This document shows, piece by piece, positions 32,996 to 43,451 of a stretch of DNA of 64,000 nt. The stretch comes from Lunularia cruciata (taxonomy: Eukaryota; Streptophyta; Marchantiopsida; Lunulariales; Lunulariaceae): positions 55,905,034 to 55,969,033 of the forward strand of contig OX419762.1 in the NCBI GenBank assembly GCA_948567375.1, written 5' to 3'. The notes beneath the pieces were generated by a model, which ran no database searches, was not told where the DNA came from, and worked only from the letters and a program-made list of their open reading frames with translations. The position numbers were made by a program, and so were the translations under genes. Within the stretch, counting starts at the first letter, position 1. Every line of letters begins with the position of its first letter.

Positions 32996-34771
32996 TTAGG
33001 GAAGTCTGACCTGTCTCCCAACCTCTCCTCTTTGTGGGTCCAACTCCACTGATGCTCCTCTAGGCTTTGGAGCACGTATTGCACTCCTAGTCATTGCTAC
33101 AAATGCATCCACCTGTGTTGCTCCGCACATAAAGTCCAAAGCATCTTTATCACCAGCATATGAGGTGGAAGCCTCAGCACCCGAATCTGATCTCCTCTGA
33201 GCAATAGCCATACTAGCCAATCTCTGCTCCAACTGCTCAATCCGAGTAGCCATAGTTGTGTCAGAAGTAAGGACAAGTACTACACCCCTACTAGGTGTAG
33301 ATCCTCTACCACCACCTCTACCACCTCGTCCTCCATGAACTAGAGCTCCTCTACTACCTACCATAGCAGCCCTACCACTCCGTAACTCCGGATGTAGGTC
33401 AAAACACCGGTCACTAGTGGGACCAAATCTGTGGCAATGCTCACATTGCCTCTGTGCTGGCTGTGATGCACCAGAGGTATCAGGTCCGCTGCCCTAAGTA
33501 CACTCTCTCCTATGGTGAGGTCCACCACACGTCCAACAAGCAACACCACCACTCACTGGCTGCTGCTGACCCGAAAATGAGGGTAAGGGTCTAACTCCAC
33601 TAGGCCCTCCACTCGCTCCATAAGATCTGGGCTGTCCACCCTATCCTCAAAAACCAACTGGGCATGATGCACTCTGCTGTGCTCTAGAAGAAGTCACAGC
33701 CGTGGATGAGGTCTCCCTACCAAATCCAGATGTCACCACTCTCTCCTCCACCATGTTGAGCTCAATACGCTCAGCCAAACCAAAGACTACTACCAAAGTG
33801 GGCGAAGTAGCCTACAACAACGTAGCATCACAAACTCTACGTCGTAACTCCCTGTCCAGTATCCCATACCAAAACAGGACTGCCTAGGCCTCAGTAACTC
33901 CCTAAGTGAAACTGATCAGTTGCCTCATGCGAGTGTATGCCTTGCGTAGGCTCTCTCCAGCCTTTCGCTGGAACTCCTGCAAGCTCCTCAGCTTGTCAAT
34001 CCGCACTTCCTGGTAGTTTTGCCTCAAACATATAAAGAACTCCACCATGGGGTTAAACCCCGGTACCACACCACCTCCTGCAGCGGTACCTCCACTCGTA
34101 GTAGCACTATCTCCAGCTAGTGCACCTCCACTAGCTCCACCAACACTACTCAAGCTAGAACTTGTAGGTACAGCCGATCTACTCCTGGCCACCAAGCCTG
34201 AAGTGATGGAGACATAGTGTGGAGACCAATACTGTCTCCATAACTCAATCTCCTCTAAATGAGCCCTCCTGAACTCATGGTAGTCATCCATCGGTGGACC
34301 CTCCAAGTGCTGAAACAACCCTTTCCATGCCATGAAAGGTGTGAACAAAGCCGGGTTCCGCATCTACTGCAGATCACACCAACTATCAAACTCTTGGATG
34401 AAGTCATCCAACTCAATGGTACCCACTGTACCAAAGTAATGCTTAGGGCCTTTGGAGGCCCCATAAATCTCGTCCATGTCCCACAACAACGGTGCGGACA
34501 CACCAAGTGCACTCTCAACTGAATCAACTCCTATGTCAAACTTCAACTCAGAGTCAATCTCCTCCCTCACTGGGACCTGAGATATAGGCTGATACCGAGC
34601 ACCACTCCGAGTAAACCCATTGCGTACTACAGGGCTAACTCTTCTAGAATCCCCAAAGAACTCCGTCGTGACAAAGTAACCACAATAGAAAACCCAAACC
34701 ACCAACTGCAACTGCAAGTCGCAACCACAAGTACCCCACCAAGTCCCAACACCACCACGTGCCAACACCAA
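32996..34771 (-). pseudogene. F1 gag with two zinc-knuckle-like motifs
   Basis: The capsid part is in 34771-33902 (FGTVGTIELDDFIQEFDSW, FQHLEGPPMDDYHEF, NYQEVRIDKLRSLQEF). Nucleocapsid-like motifs follow: CWTCGGPHHRREC (about 33520-33485, spacing CX2CX3HX4C) and CEHCHRFGPTSDRC (about 33445-33405, histidine replaced by proline). A glycine/arginine-rich stretch (GGRGGRGGGRG) and a short coiled coil (IEQLEQRLASM) come before protease. It is broken by several stops (for example 34363, 33901, 33480). Gag packages the element RNA. Confidence 0.75.
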
Positions 34772-35081
34772 CTAAACACCACCCACTAATATAACTCTAC
34801 CAAGATAACTACACTAGGAAAAAGGGCAACCTGTAACCTGCCATCATAACTTGCACTCTCACGGTCTGCAGGTCATCACTTCCTGTCTCACCGGAGAGAA
34901 ACAAAGGTAGTCTGACTGGTCATCACTCTTGCCTCACCACCGAGAGCACACCAGAGCACCAACACTCAAAAGTCAAGGCACCTCACACAAACATGGTGCA
35001 CAAACAAGAAGCAGAATGGAGGGGGTCCAATCACAAGAAATCTAAACAAAAACCCTCCATCTCATAACACAACACGGGATT

Positions 35082-35094
35082 GACTCTGCTACCA
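35082..35094 (-). other. Possible primer-binding site of F1
   Basis: The minus strand reads tggtagcagagtc, close to the iMet-type site of family B. It lies about 860 bp inside the LTR body, so either the true LTR is longer than the body, or this match is fortuitous. Confidence 0.4.
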
Positions 35095-35234
35095 TTTGGC
35101 ATTTGACATAAGAGGAGTTCGTATCTAAGTCCTAAGCTACCATGATCACCAAGAATGGGATCAAACCGCCTCTCCTAGCCAAAGCTACATGTGTATAGAT
35201 AACAGTGGCACAGTCACTGTAACAACAAGTGAGG

Positions 35235-35330
35235 ATGGACCAGTTGGCTAGGGCACCAGTCTAGGAACAAGAGATCTAGGGGTCAAACCCTATTGTGCAC
35301 AATCTAGCAAGAAAGGTAAATTTTGCCAAC
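35235..35330 (+). repeat. Possible tRNA-derived SINE fragment
   Basis: accagttggctagggcacca resembles a polymerase III box A, and ggggtcaaaccct, 32 bp downstream, resembles box B. The spacing suits a tRNA-derived SINE head. No clear tail or target duplication was seen. Confidence 0.3.
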
Positions 35331-35462
35331 CAATGACCAAGATCTACTCTAAACTAGCTGGCTTGTTGGCCCTTCGTAGCCTCTCATAGCCCATAGCCCT
35401 ATGCCTTGAAGCCTCTAAACGCCAAAATTCAGCCAAATGAGGCCTTTCTTGTTGCCACTTTG

Positions 35463-35542
35463 AACCTCCTCCAAAATTGGCAAAACTTCTCCAAATCTGC
35501 AAAACTCCTCCAAACTAGCAAAACTCCTCCAAATTTGACGTA
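35463..35542. repeat. Short tandem repeat, 17-19 bp unit
   Basis: About four copies of a unit like caaaactcctccaaactag in the F1 leader. Confidence 0.75.
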
Positions 35543-35952
35543 AAATCTGACATAAACCCTAAAGATGGCTATCCGCCAAATCCCCCACTAACTTTCCACT
35601 CGAGCCAAATTGACAAAATGGGTTTTTCCAAATCACAATTTCATAAGAAAAGCTTCCCAACTCCACCTTCAATTTGAGTTTGAGCCCAACTCGCAGCAAA
35701 TTGGTCCTGCCTTCACCTCTTGAGCTCAAAATCACAACCACTGCTCAAAAATTGCTCCTTCTTTGCTCAAAATTTGGCCAGCGCTTCCGCACACCATCCG
35801 CCTAATTGCCAAATCTGCATCAACTGAACGAGCTTCTGCACACTAGGGAAACACTGAACTTGAATCGAGCTACCAACGATCCACCGAGCTTGGAGATACC
35901 ACCAACACTCACAGTTCCTACACCCGATTTCCCCCAAACTTCACTTCTTTGA

Positions 35953-36403
35953 TGTAATCAGATTGCATAACACTCTCAACTCAACTCAACTCAGATCAGT
36001 ACTTGATCTATCACTCTATAAATTGCCAACAACTGGGCACTGATTATAGTCAAGCCACACCCACTCAAGCATAGAGAATCCAGGTGACGCTCACCGGCCT
36101 CTGTCCACCATAACTAGGAACTCGAAGGCTCAACATCAGAGAAGTGAGCTCTTTGGAGCTCACTTTGAAACTATATCCCCTGGACTCAAGCTAGCACTGA
36201 AACCCTAATGGTCCCGCTGACAACACACTCAATGGTGTGAACGGTGCAAAGTGACGGTGGGCTCCACCGTGAAGTCAGTACCCCAAACACCAAATCTGAC
36301 CATCGGAGAGTAGTCTCTGAGATACTACTGAAATAACTCTAACTACTATCATTGGAACTCCAATGTCCAAGCATCTAGATGCAGCACTACAAATGGCGTG
36401 ACA
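35953..36403 (-). repeat. F1 5' LTR body
   Basis: In minus orientation it starts TGTCACGCC and ends GATTACA, a regular TG...CA LTR. It is homologous to 28087-28538. Sequence from 35095 to 35952 is leader, or further LTR, without a recognised ORF. Confidence 0.85.
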
Positions 36404-36605
36404 GTGGGATTGTGAACTTTGACCAAACTTGCATTAAGAGTGTACTTTCTTGATGGAGTAAGTACCACCACCAAAGAATTGAAAATCAAGGGAATCTCAT
36501 GTAAGATTGCAATGGGTGGTTGAATTGCATGACACAAACAAGAATAATATTTTAAATAGCTATGTGATATAGAGAAAACTTCATTTTTCATCATTAACTC
36601 TTGAG

Positions 36606-37397
36606 TGTTCTAATGATTGAAGAGGCACATAAGCTATAGATAAAAAGTACTACACTCAAAGAGATTTTGGTAAACAAAGCTCTAAGCCTACTTATGAGAG
36701 AGTGTGTGTTCTCAAAGAAAGAGTGTGGACTGTGAGCTAACATGTCTCTCACTTAGGATGAACCTTTGATAGCTATTATGGTAGCGCACAATGGACTAAG
36801 AAGGCAAGGAACCCCAACTTTATCATAATTTTCCAAGACTAACACTCCAAGACTCAAGGTATTGCTCACTAAAGAACTCAATGAGAGAGAGAGATAGTTG
36901 CAAATAAAAGGATGATGAGTACCTCCTCATCCCTTGTTTATATACTTGTGAAATAGTTACGCACTAAAGTTACTAGGCTAAAAGTCAAATAAAGTCAAAA
37001 AGTATAAAGGAATATCCATCCACATAGGCATATTCCACTAAGCATGTGATCTTATCTTGACCTAACAACTAAGTCAAGGATTCCTTCACATGGGCTATCT
37101 TTGGACTATAGAAGAATCCAAAACAAAAAGGCTTGTGGGCCTAAGAGTTCTCAACTCTTTCCTCAAAGCCAAACGCCTTGGAATAATACCAAGTCAACAC
37201 ACTAGAATCCAAAATACTGGTGTTCATCTTTTCCACTTCTTCTAAAATAAGGTTCCTTCTATCTTAGCTATGACTAAATTTAGCTCATCATGACTAATGT
37301 AGAACCATCCTTCATCTATATAAATAACATCTCTCAAGTACTTATTATACTAAGCTAAATATCACAATATCATAGACATGCAAAAATGGGTGTTACA
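36606..37397 (-). repeat. 3' LTR of family E element E2
   Basis: In minus orientation it starts TGTAACACCC at 37397 after the PPT complement accctcgg. It is homologous to 518-1206. The left limit is uncertain because E1 is truncated; a TG at 36607 is one candidate. A TATA box (minus tatataaac-like) is at about 36950. The 36408-36600 flank has no recognised feature. Confidence 0.75.
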
Positions 37398-39244
37398 TTT
37401 ACCCTCGGACTAAGTTTTCACTTTGTCCTCAAAGTGAAGGTCTCTCTACCTTCTATGATACATATTCAACTTGTCATGGTTAATCCTATCAAAGTGTCTT
37501 CTTCCCAACTCCTTGAGATCATAGGTGTAATTGCCCCACACCTTCTCCACTATGAAAGGTCCAAAGTACTTAGGTAAAAACTTCTTTTACACTCTCTTGA
37601 ATCAAATGGAATAAAACAACATTACCCATTCACCTTCTTTGAAAGGTTCCACTTCTTCTTGCCTTGCCTCTTGTCATAGCTCTCCTTTTGTTTCCTTTGG
37701 ATTTGCTCCACTCAAACTATAGCAATTGCTCTTGCCTCTTCCAACTCCATAAGTTAATCCTTCCTTGACTTCTCTACATCACCTCCTTGTGCTTTCTTCA
37801 ATCTCTTATGAATGCTTTGGAAGGTAGAAAGATCAAAGTGAATAGGTAAGGTAGACTTAATACCATATACCAATTAAAATGTAGAATATTTAGTGGAAGT
37901 CTTCATGGTTGTCCTATACTCCCTCAAAACTGCATGAATCTTCTTGTCCCAATGATGTTTAGTCTCCTCCATTTCTGCATCTTTAGCCAACATCATGCAC
38001 AAGGTTTGATTGGTTGTCTCTGCCAAGCCATTGGAATTTGGCTTATAGGATATAGTTACTCTATGTGTGATAGAGAAATGTTGTAGCATGGCTACAGTGA
38101 TGCTTCCCGTAAACTCTCCTCCTCTATCAAAAACTAACTCCAAAGGGCATCCAAACCTAGTTATAATGCATTCATAAAGAAATCTACCCACTTCATTTTC
38201 ATTCTTGTCTCTCAATGATCTAGCCTCAACACACTTGGTAAGGTAATAAGTAACTACCACAATGTACCATTTTGTTCCTTGGGGTTTCATTGAGAGGACC
38301 TACAAAATCAATTCACCACTTCTCAAAAAGTTCTAGCAATGGAATTGATCTAAGTAGTGGAGTGGATGTAGACTTTCTAGCAAAAGCTTGAAAAACATGA
38401 CAAGTTTTGCAATAATCAAGACAATCCTTGAAAATCCCTCTCCAATGGTAGCGTGCATCTAGAATCTTGAAAGTAGTCATCTTTCTTGCAAAGTGTCCTC
38501 CATACACTAAACCTTCATGAAACTCCTTTATGAGTAGGATAGACTTTTCCTTACCCATTGCTTTTTGAAGTAGACCATTTGCTCCTTGGTGGAAAAGAAT
38601 ATCCTCCACCATTGTGTAAGGTCTAGATCTTACTGCAAGGGCCTTCCTCTCCCTAGCATGCATACCTTCTGGAGAGTTACCTCTTGTCACAAAATCCACA
38701 ATCTCCTTGTTCTCCATTGGAACCTCTTGAGTGACTGAGATTGTCATGAGCTCCTCATCCGAGAAGGGATCATCCACTAGCTCATCTCCATCATGATCAT
38801 AGGCTCTAGATAACAAATCATCATTTGCATGTTTCTTTCTTGGCCTATCCTCAATGGTGTAATCATACTCAGACAAGAGTATCATATCATCCACCTTGCT
38901 AGCCTTGCTTCCACATTAGGCTTGTTGAAGATGTACTTCAAAGCCTTGTGATCTATGACAATGGTGGCTTTCCCTCCAATCAAGTAGTGTCTAGACTTCT
39001 TGAGACCAAAGATCATTGCCAACCTTTCTCTCTCCGTGATAGAGTAGGTCTTTTCTACTGAAACCATCTACCTACTAGCATAAACTATTGGATGATCATG
39101 CCCATCTTGGTCTAATTGACTAAGAGTGCATCCTATAGCTACATTAGAAGCATCAATGTAGAGAATGAAAGGCTTACTCCAATCAGGTTTAGTAAGAATT
39201 GGAGCTACAAGAAGGGATTGCTTGAGCTCCTCAAAAGCTTTGAG
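37398..39244 (-). pseudogene. E2 pol remnant: RNase H and integrase
   Basis: From right to left the minus strand shows the RNase H end (ERLAMIFGLKKSRHYL, VIDHKALKYI, 39067-38882), then the integrase zinc region (HEGLVYGGHFA ... CKTCHVFQ, about 38520-38395). The catalytic core is 38290-37874. In the core the first catalytic aspartate (usual context VxDYxTK) is tyrosine (VVTYYLTK), while the aspartate in LVFDRGGEF and the glutamate in NGLAETTNQ remain. The C-terminal part (about 37870-37550) equals the E1 ORF at 3-497 but has stops. Gag, protease and most of RT are absent. Confidence 0.85.
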
Positions 39245-39289
39245 AGCTAAATATCACAATACCACACACATGCATAAATGGGTGTTACA
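39245..39289 (-). repeat. 45-bp stub of the E2 5' LTR
   Basis: In minus orientation it is the first 45 bp of the family E LTR (TGTAACACCC...atttagct), joined directly to the RNase H region. Confidence 0.85.
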
Positions 39290-40880
39290 AGACATCTTTG
39301 AGAATTGAGCAAATTGAATATGTTGAGAAACAAGACGCTTAGCAAAGACGATGGATGAGAGAGAATACTCAAAAGGAAAATTCCCTCAACTTGAGGAACC
39401 TCTCCATCAATCCTTGGGATATGGAGGTATGAAGAGCATTGATAGAAATTTCAATTTAACCGTTCATCTTTGGAATTGAGAATACATTGTGTGACCCATG
39501 GGGATTGAGATCAAGTGGATGAAGTGCTTAATACTAGGTCATTTGGAATTCAATCCATTATCATGGATGGTAACCATTGGAGACAATTTCTAGTGGTACT
39601 TGACCTACAGATGGCATAATAGTAGAGACTAACTTTGAGACATTAAGCCAACCAATGTCAGACCAGATTTTTGCATCCTTTGTTGCCAGGAAGAACCATT
39701 TGAATAGATGTACCACATACAACTACAAGGGCCCTACAAGTAAAGCTCTTGTTGGAGCCTTGATGGAAATCTTTAACTCCAGAAGACAACTTACCTTTGA
39801 ATGCTAGAGCAACCTTTTTCAAACATGTCTTCTTATGAACTCTCCTCAATTGGGCAAAGATCTTTGCTCAACACAATGCTCCACTATTCATCACCTTTGA
39901 AAGACCTATACCCATTACATAATGACATTTGTGATTCACTCTTACATTGGCATGAAATTGCTGACCAACAAAGAGAAGAGCATGTTTCTTGGTTAGTATT
40001 ACCTAAGTGACTACTTCTTGTTGGATGCAAAAGGTATGAAGACAATGAAGAAAGTGCGCCATGGTGATATGTTTTTTGCAAGAATTGGAAATACAAGATG
40101 CCTAATAGGTTTGAAGGAAAGAGAACTAGACAATCATGCATGCCTTTCAAGAAGATGCCTTCAAGACCAACGGCCAAGAAACAAAAGTTGATCACTATTA
40201 AGGAATCAAAGGACAACAAGGTAGAAGAAACCAAAGAAGAAGAGGAGGAGTGGTTTGTGAAGGAAAAAGAATGGAATGAAGACAAAGATATTCCAAGGGA
40301 GGAAGTATAAGTGTTGGAAATATTCAAAGAACATATAAACATGGGAGAACAAATTGTCAAAGCACAACCTATGGAGGAGCAACTAGAAGTGCAACCGTTA
40401 CAAAAGCAAGAAGGGATGAGACTTATGGAGGAGAAAACCAAAGATGGAAGATTATTCACCATATTAACAATAGTACCTCCAAATTCCAACTTGACAACAA
40501 TTTGATTCAAAGTGGAAGCATTATAAGTCAAGGGTAAACTTGGTTACAAATTTGTGGCAAACTTGTTGGCTCTCTTTATATCAATCCTAGATGAATAATT
40601 ACTAGTGTACAAGTAGAGAACATTGGTCTCATAAATATGTCTCATTGCTAAGAAGTTTACATTTGTAGCTTCATCAACTTTCCTTTATAGACTCTCATAT
40701 GAACAAGTGATGCATCTCAAGAGCAAGTAGTCTTGGCACAAAGAGAAGGAAATAGCACTACAAGAAGAAATCAAGGTATTCAAGGAAGAGATACCTGCTT
40801 GGGCCAAGATTGAGAAGGCTAAAGATTTGAAGATCAAGGAATTGGATGAGGAACTAATCACATTGCATTAATCTTTAGCA
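39290..40880 (+). pseudogene. Unidentified Lys/Glu-rich ORF relic
   Basis: The longest readable parts are 39801-40010, 40098-40310 and 40311-40505. They share a highly charged composition (KQKLITIKESKDNK, EETKEEEEEWF, then QLEVQPLQKQ). A coiled-coil-like stretch follows (EIALQEEIKVFKEEI, about 40750-40790). The style resembles the minus-strand relics near 20.7-21.3, 27.2 and 63.5 kb. It runs straight into repeat D3. I do not recognise the protein. Stops at 40013 and 40308 break it. Confidence 0.4.
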
Positions 40881-40885
40881 AGGTA

Positions 40886-41462
40886 ATACCAATAGCTAGA
40901 CATATTATGTAGAGTTGAGAACTAGCTTGGTAACATCTAGAAGAATTTTATATATGATGGACTAAGTAGATCAGATAAATGTGTCACCAAAAGAGTACTT
41001 TTACTAATAGTACAAGAGCCAAAAATAGCTTGAAAACTTTATTCAATTTCAAAGGCCTAAACGGATGAATTAGGCCTAAAAAATGAGTATATTACCCAAG
41101 AGAGGCTGACCTTCCCTTTCCTCTTTGTTTGTCTTGCCTTGTCAAGAGCTTTCCAATGGTACCTCATTCATGTAATTTTAAGATTCCAATAGAAAGATTC
41201 CCTTGGGTCAAAATTGGTTTACCAACCAAATAGGACAAGAACCAACATATCACCCATGTAGGAAACTAATCTAAGGATGGAGCTCATTGACAATCACCAA
41301 TCCATGTATCTGATCCAAGTGTGGAGCTTCCTTTGAGGGAATTCTCTTTGTAATATGATAAAGATAAGGTGCTCCTTTTGGGCATTAGAGTATTGAGCGT
41401 GAAGCTTTATGTTTCTTCTTATGTGTTTCTCTTGGAAGTTCTCCTATCCCTAGAATATTATA
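40886..41462 (+). repeat. Dispersed repeat D3
   Basis: aataccaatagctagacat... to ...ctagaatattatag. Matches D1 and D2 and ends at the truncated left edge of F2. Confidence 0.65.
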
Positions 41463-42460
41463 GTGGAACACTATTCCAAGTGGATTGAGTTTGGTGGCAT
41501 TTCTTCATCATTTCTTGACAAGTCCAATGAAGGGATAACTTATTCATTCATGCATTTAGTTCTCAGTTATTTTGGTACACAAGCTAAAGTCTTGATTGAT
41601 CATGGTATGAAGTTCTTGGGAGAATTTCAATTCTTGTGTGACAAGATCGTGATTGATCACTACACTACTTCCAAATATCACCCTAAGACAAATGGTTTAG
41701 CAAAGAGAGTGGTTCAGACAATGAAGAGAGTATTATATAAGTATGGTTTGCAAAGAAGTCACTAGAGAGATTGGGATCTCCAATTACCTTGGTTGGCCAT
41801 GCGCTATCAGTTTAGTAGGCAAGCCTCCTTAACATCCTTCTCTCCTTATTTTCTATTATATGGCATGAGATCCAGATTTACCTATAATTATTTGTCATGA
41901 TGCTATTGTAGTTTTAGACTTGGATGATCCAAATGTATGGGTGAGAACATGTTCTCAATGGTAGAGATCTTTCAAAAATTGATGCCAATGGCCTTTGAGA
42001 ACTTAGCAACTTCTCAACATAAAGGTACATTATATTATATTACTATTCAAGGAAGAGGTTATAGAACCTTGATTTGTTAATTCCATTTGAGTTGAGTGAT
42101 TATGTATATCTATAGTAGACTGCACCAATGACTCTTGATGTGACTACTAGCTGCACTATCTTGAGTGTGCATGCGGTTTTGGAGTCTTCATGTTGGAAGG
42201 ATGTGATGGTGTTGTTTAGAATAATCATGTGGACAATTTGTATGCCATGTCGCATCCCAAAAATTGATGGCACTATGGACCCAAGCTTAGTAGTTGTACA
42301 TGCAAGCTTGTGGTGTATGTTATATGGCTCTTAGGGTGGATTTGCTAGTATTTTGGTGTGTGATAGATGTTCAAGAGGATATCATATGGCATGTTTGACT
42401 CCTCCTCTCATGGTGGTTCTTCAAGGGCAATGGTTATCTCCTTGATGTACTTGACTTGTA
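41463..42460 (+). pseudogene. F2: truncated second F element, integrase and PHD finger
   Basis: Homology to F1 starts in the integrase core at the EHxSKWIE segment and covers 41463-41905 (core with HGMKFLGEF, NGLAKRVVQTM; stops near 41763 and 41900). The tail and PHD region follow (42128-42460). In the finger the second cysteine of the first pair is tyrosine (CMLY), the CDRC pair and GYHMAC are kept, and the last pair is damaged (WLSP-stop-C). The glutamate region of the core reads AKRV rather than AERV. The copy is 5'-truncated and dead, but shows that the PHD finger is a family trait. Confidence 0.85.
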
Positions 42461-42633
42461 GCTAGTTCACTCATTATGTGGTATAGATAGCAGACAAGCA
42501 ACTAAGAAAGTGCTTTTATGGGTGCTTTGATAGCACTTGACCTCTTGATCTTTGCTCATTATAGAACATACCACATACTTGGAGTAGATGGTTATATGGG
42601 GTTAGAGGGATCTAATCACTAGCTAGGGATAGA

Positions 42634-43249
42634 TTGTGGCACTTTAGGATTCATGTGTGACTTTCTAAATGAATTGTGCTTCTATAATGTATGGTGTTAA
42701 CAACAATGTATGTTAGGTAGCAATGTATATACACATGATAGCTATCACAACATTTGGAATGCCAAAGCTAGTTTGCTTGGATGGTGGAATGTTAGTTTTG
42801 GCAATCATAGCTATACTAATAGTTACTCAAAGATACTTAGTGGTGCCAGATTTTGTGTTAGAGATATTGTTTGCATTGTCAAGTAGACCATCATATGGGT
42901 CGTTAGAGGCACCATTAGGGTTGGAGTTCTAAGTTATTTCAAGGGATGTACCTTCAAAGTGCAACTATAGAGAATTCATTTCTTTGATGTTGAGTCTTTG
43001 AGCTCTTGGTTATGGTGGATAGAGGTCTATGAACATCACTTGGAGTCTCTTAGCTAGAGTGGGTGTGGCTTGATAGTGTAATTAGAGCCTTTTGTTTGCA
43101 ATATGTGGAGTTAAGTGTTGAATTTGTGTTTCATTTTTATCATTATGGCACTTAAGAGTTCATATGTGACTTTCTATACGAACTGTGCTTCTATGGTGTA
43201 TGATGTTGATAGTGATTTATGTTGGGTAGCGATATACATATGCAAGACA
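42634..43249 (+). repeat. F2 3' end: direct repeat, LTR body, direct repeat
   Basis: The 105-bp unit occurs at 42634-42738 (ttgtggcactttagg...) and 43143-43249 (ttatggcacttaaga...gcaagaca). Between them lies a diverged LTR body (about 42739-43142). This is the same layout as in F1. Confidence 0.75.
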
Positions 43250-43451
43250 TATTTTACCTTAAAAGTGAGTATACATTATATACTAACAAATGATAAAAGA
43301 AATACTCCTACTCAACCTTTGGAAATAAAAATGCATTATGAGAAGGACTAAAGAAAGAACTCAAAAGTAATATCTTCACATCTACTACTATATTTCTTCT
43401 AATTGAGAAATACATAATTTTATATATTTCCTTATACTTACAATCTTATAT

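Larger units (their letters stand above)
27977..36407 (-). mobile_element. F1: Ty3/gypsy element with DNA methyltransferase and PHD finger
   Basis: The minus-strand order is LTR, PBS, gag, protease, C5-cytosine methyltransferase, RT stump, integrase, PHD finger, 3' LTR region. Flanks agtgg at 27977-27981 and 36403-36407 fit a 5-bp target duplication, with the last base shared with the LTR end. The element is about 8.4 kb, although RT and RNase H are missing. It is less AT-rich than its neighbours. Premature stops run through all domains. It is not closely similar to families B or E. Confidence 0.85.

Noticed and set aside
39884-40531. Minus-strand ORF of 215 codons
   Set aside because: It has a Ser/Cys/Leu-rich composition and lies antisense to the Lys/Glu-rich ORF, as expected for a complement shadow of GAA/AAG-rich codons.
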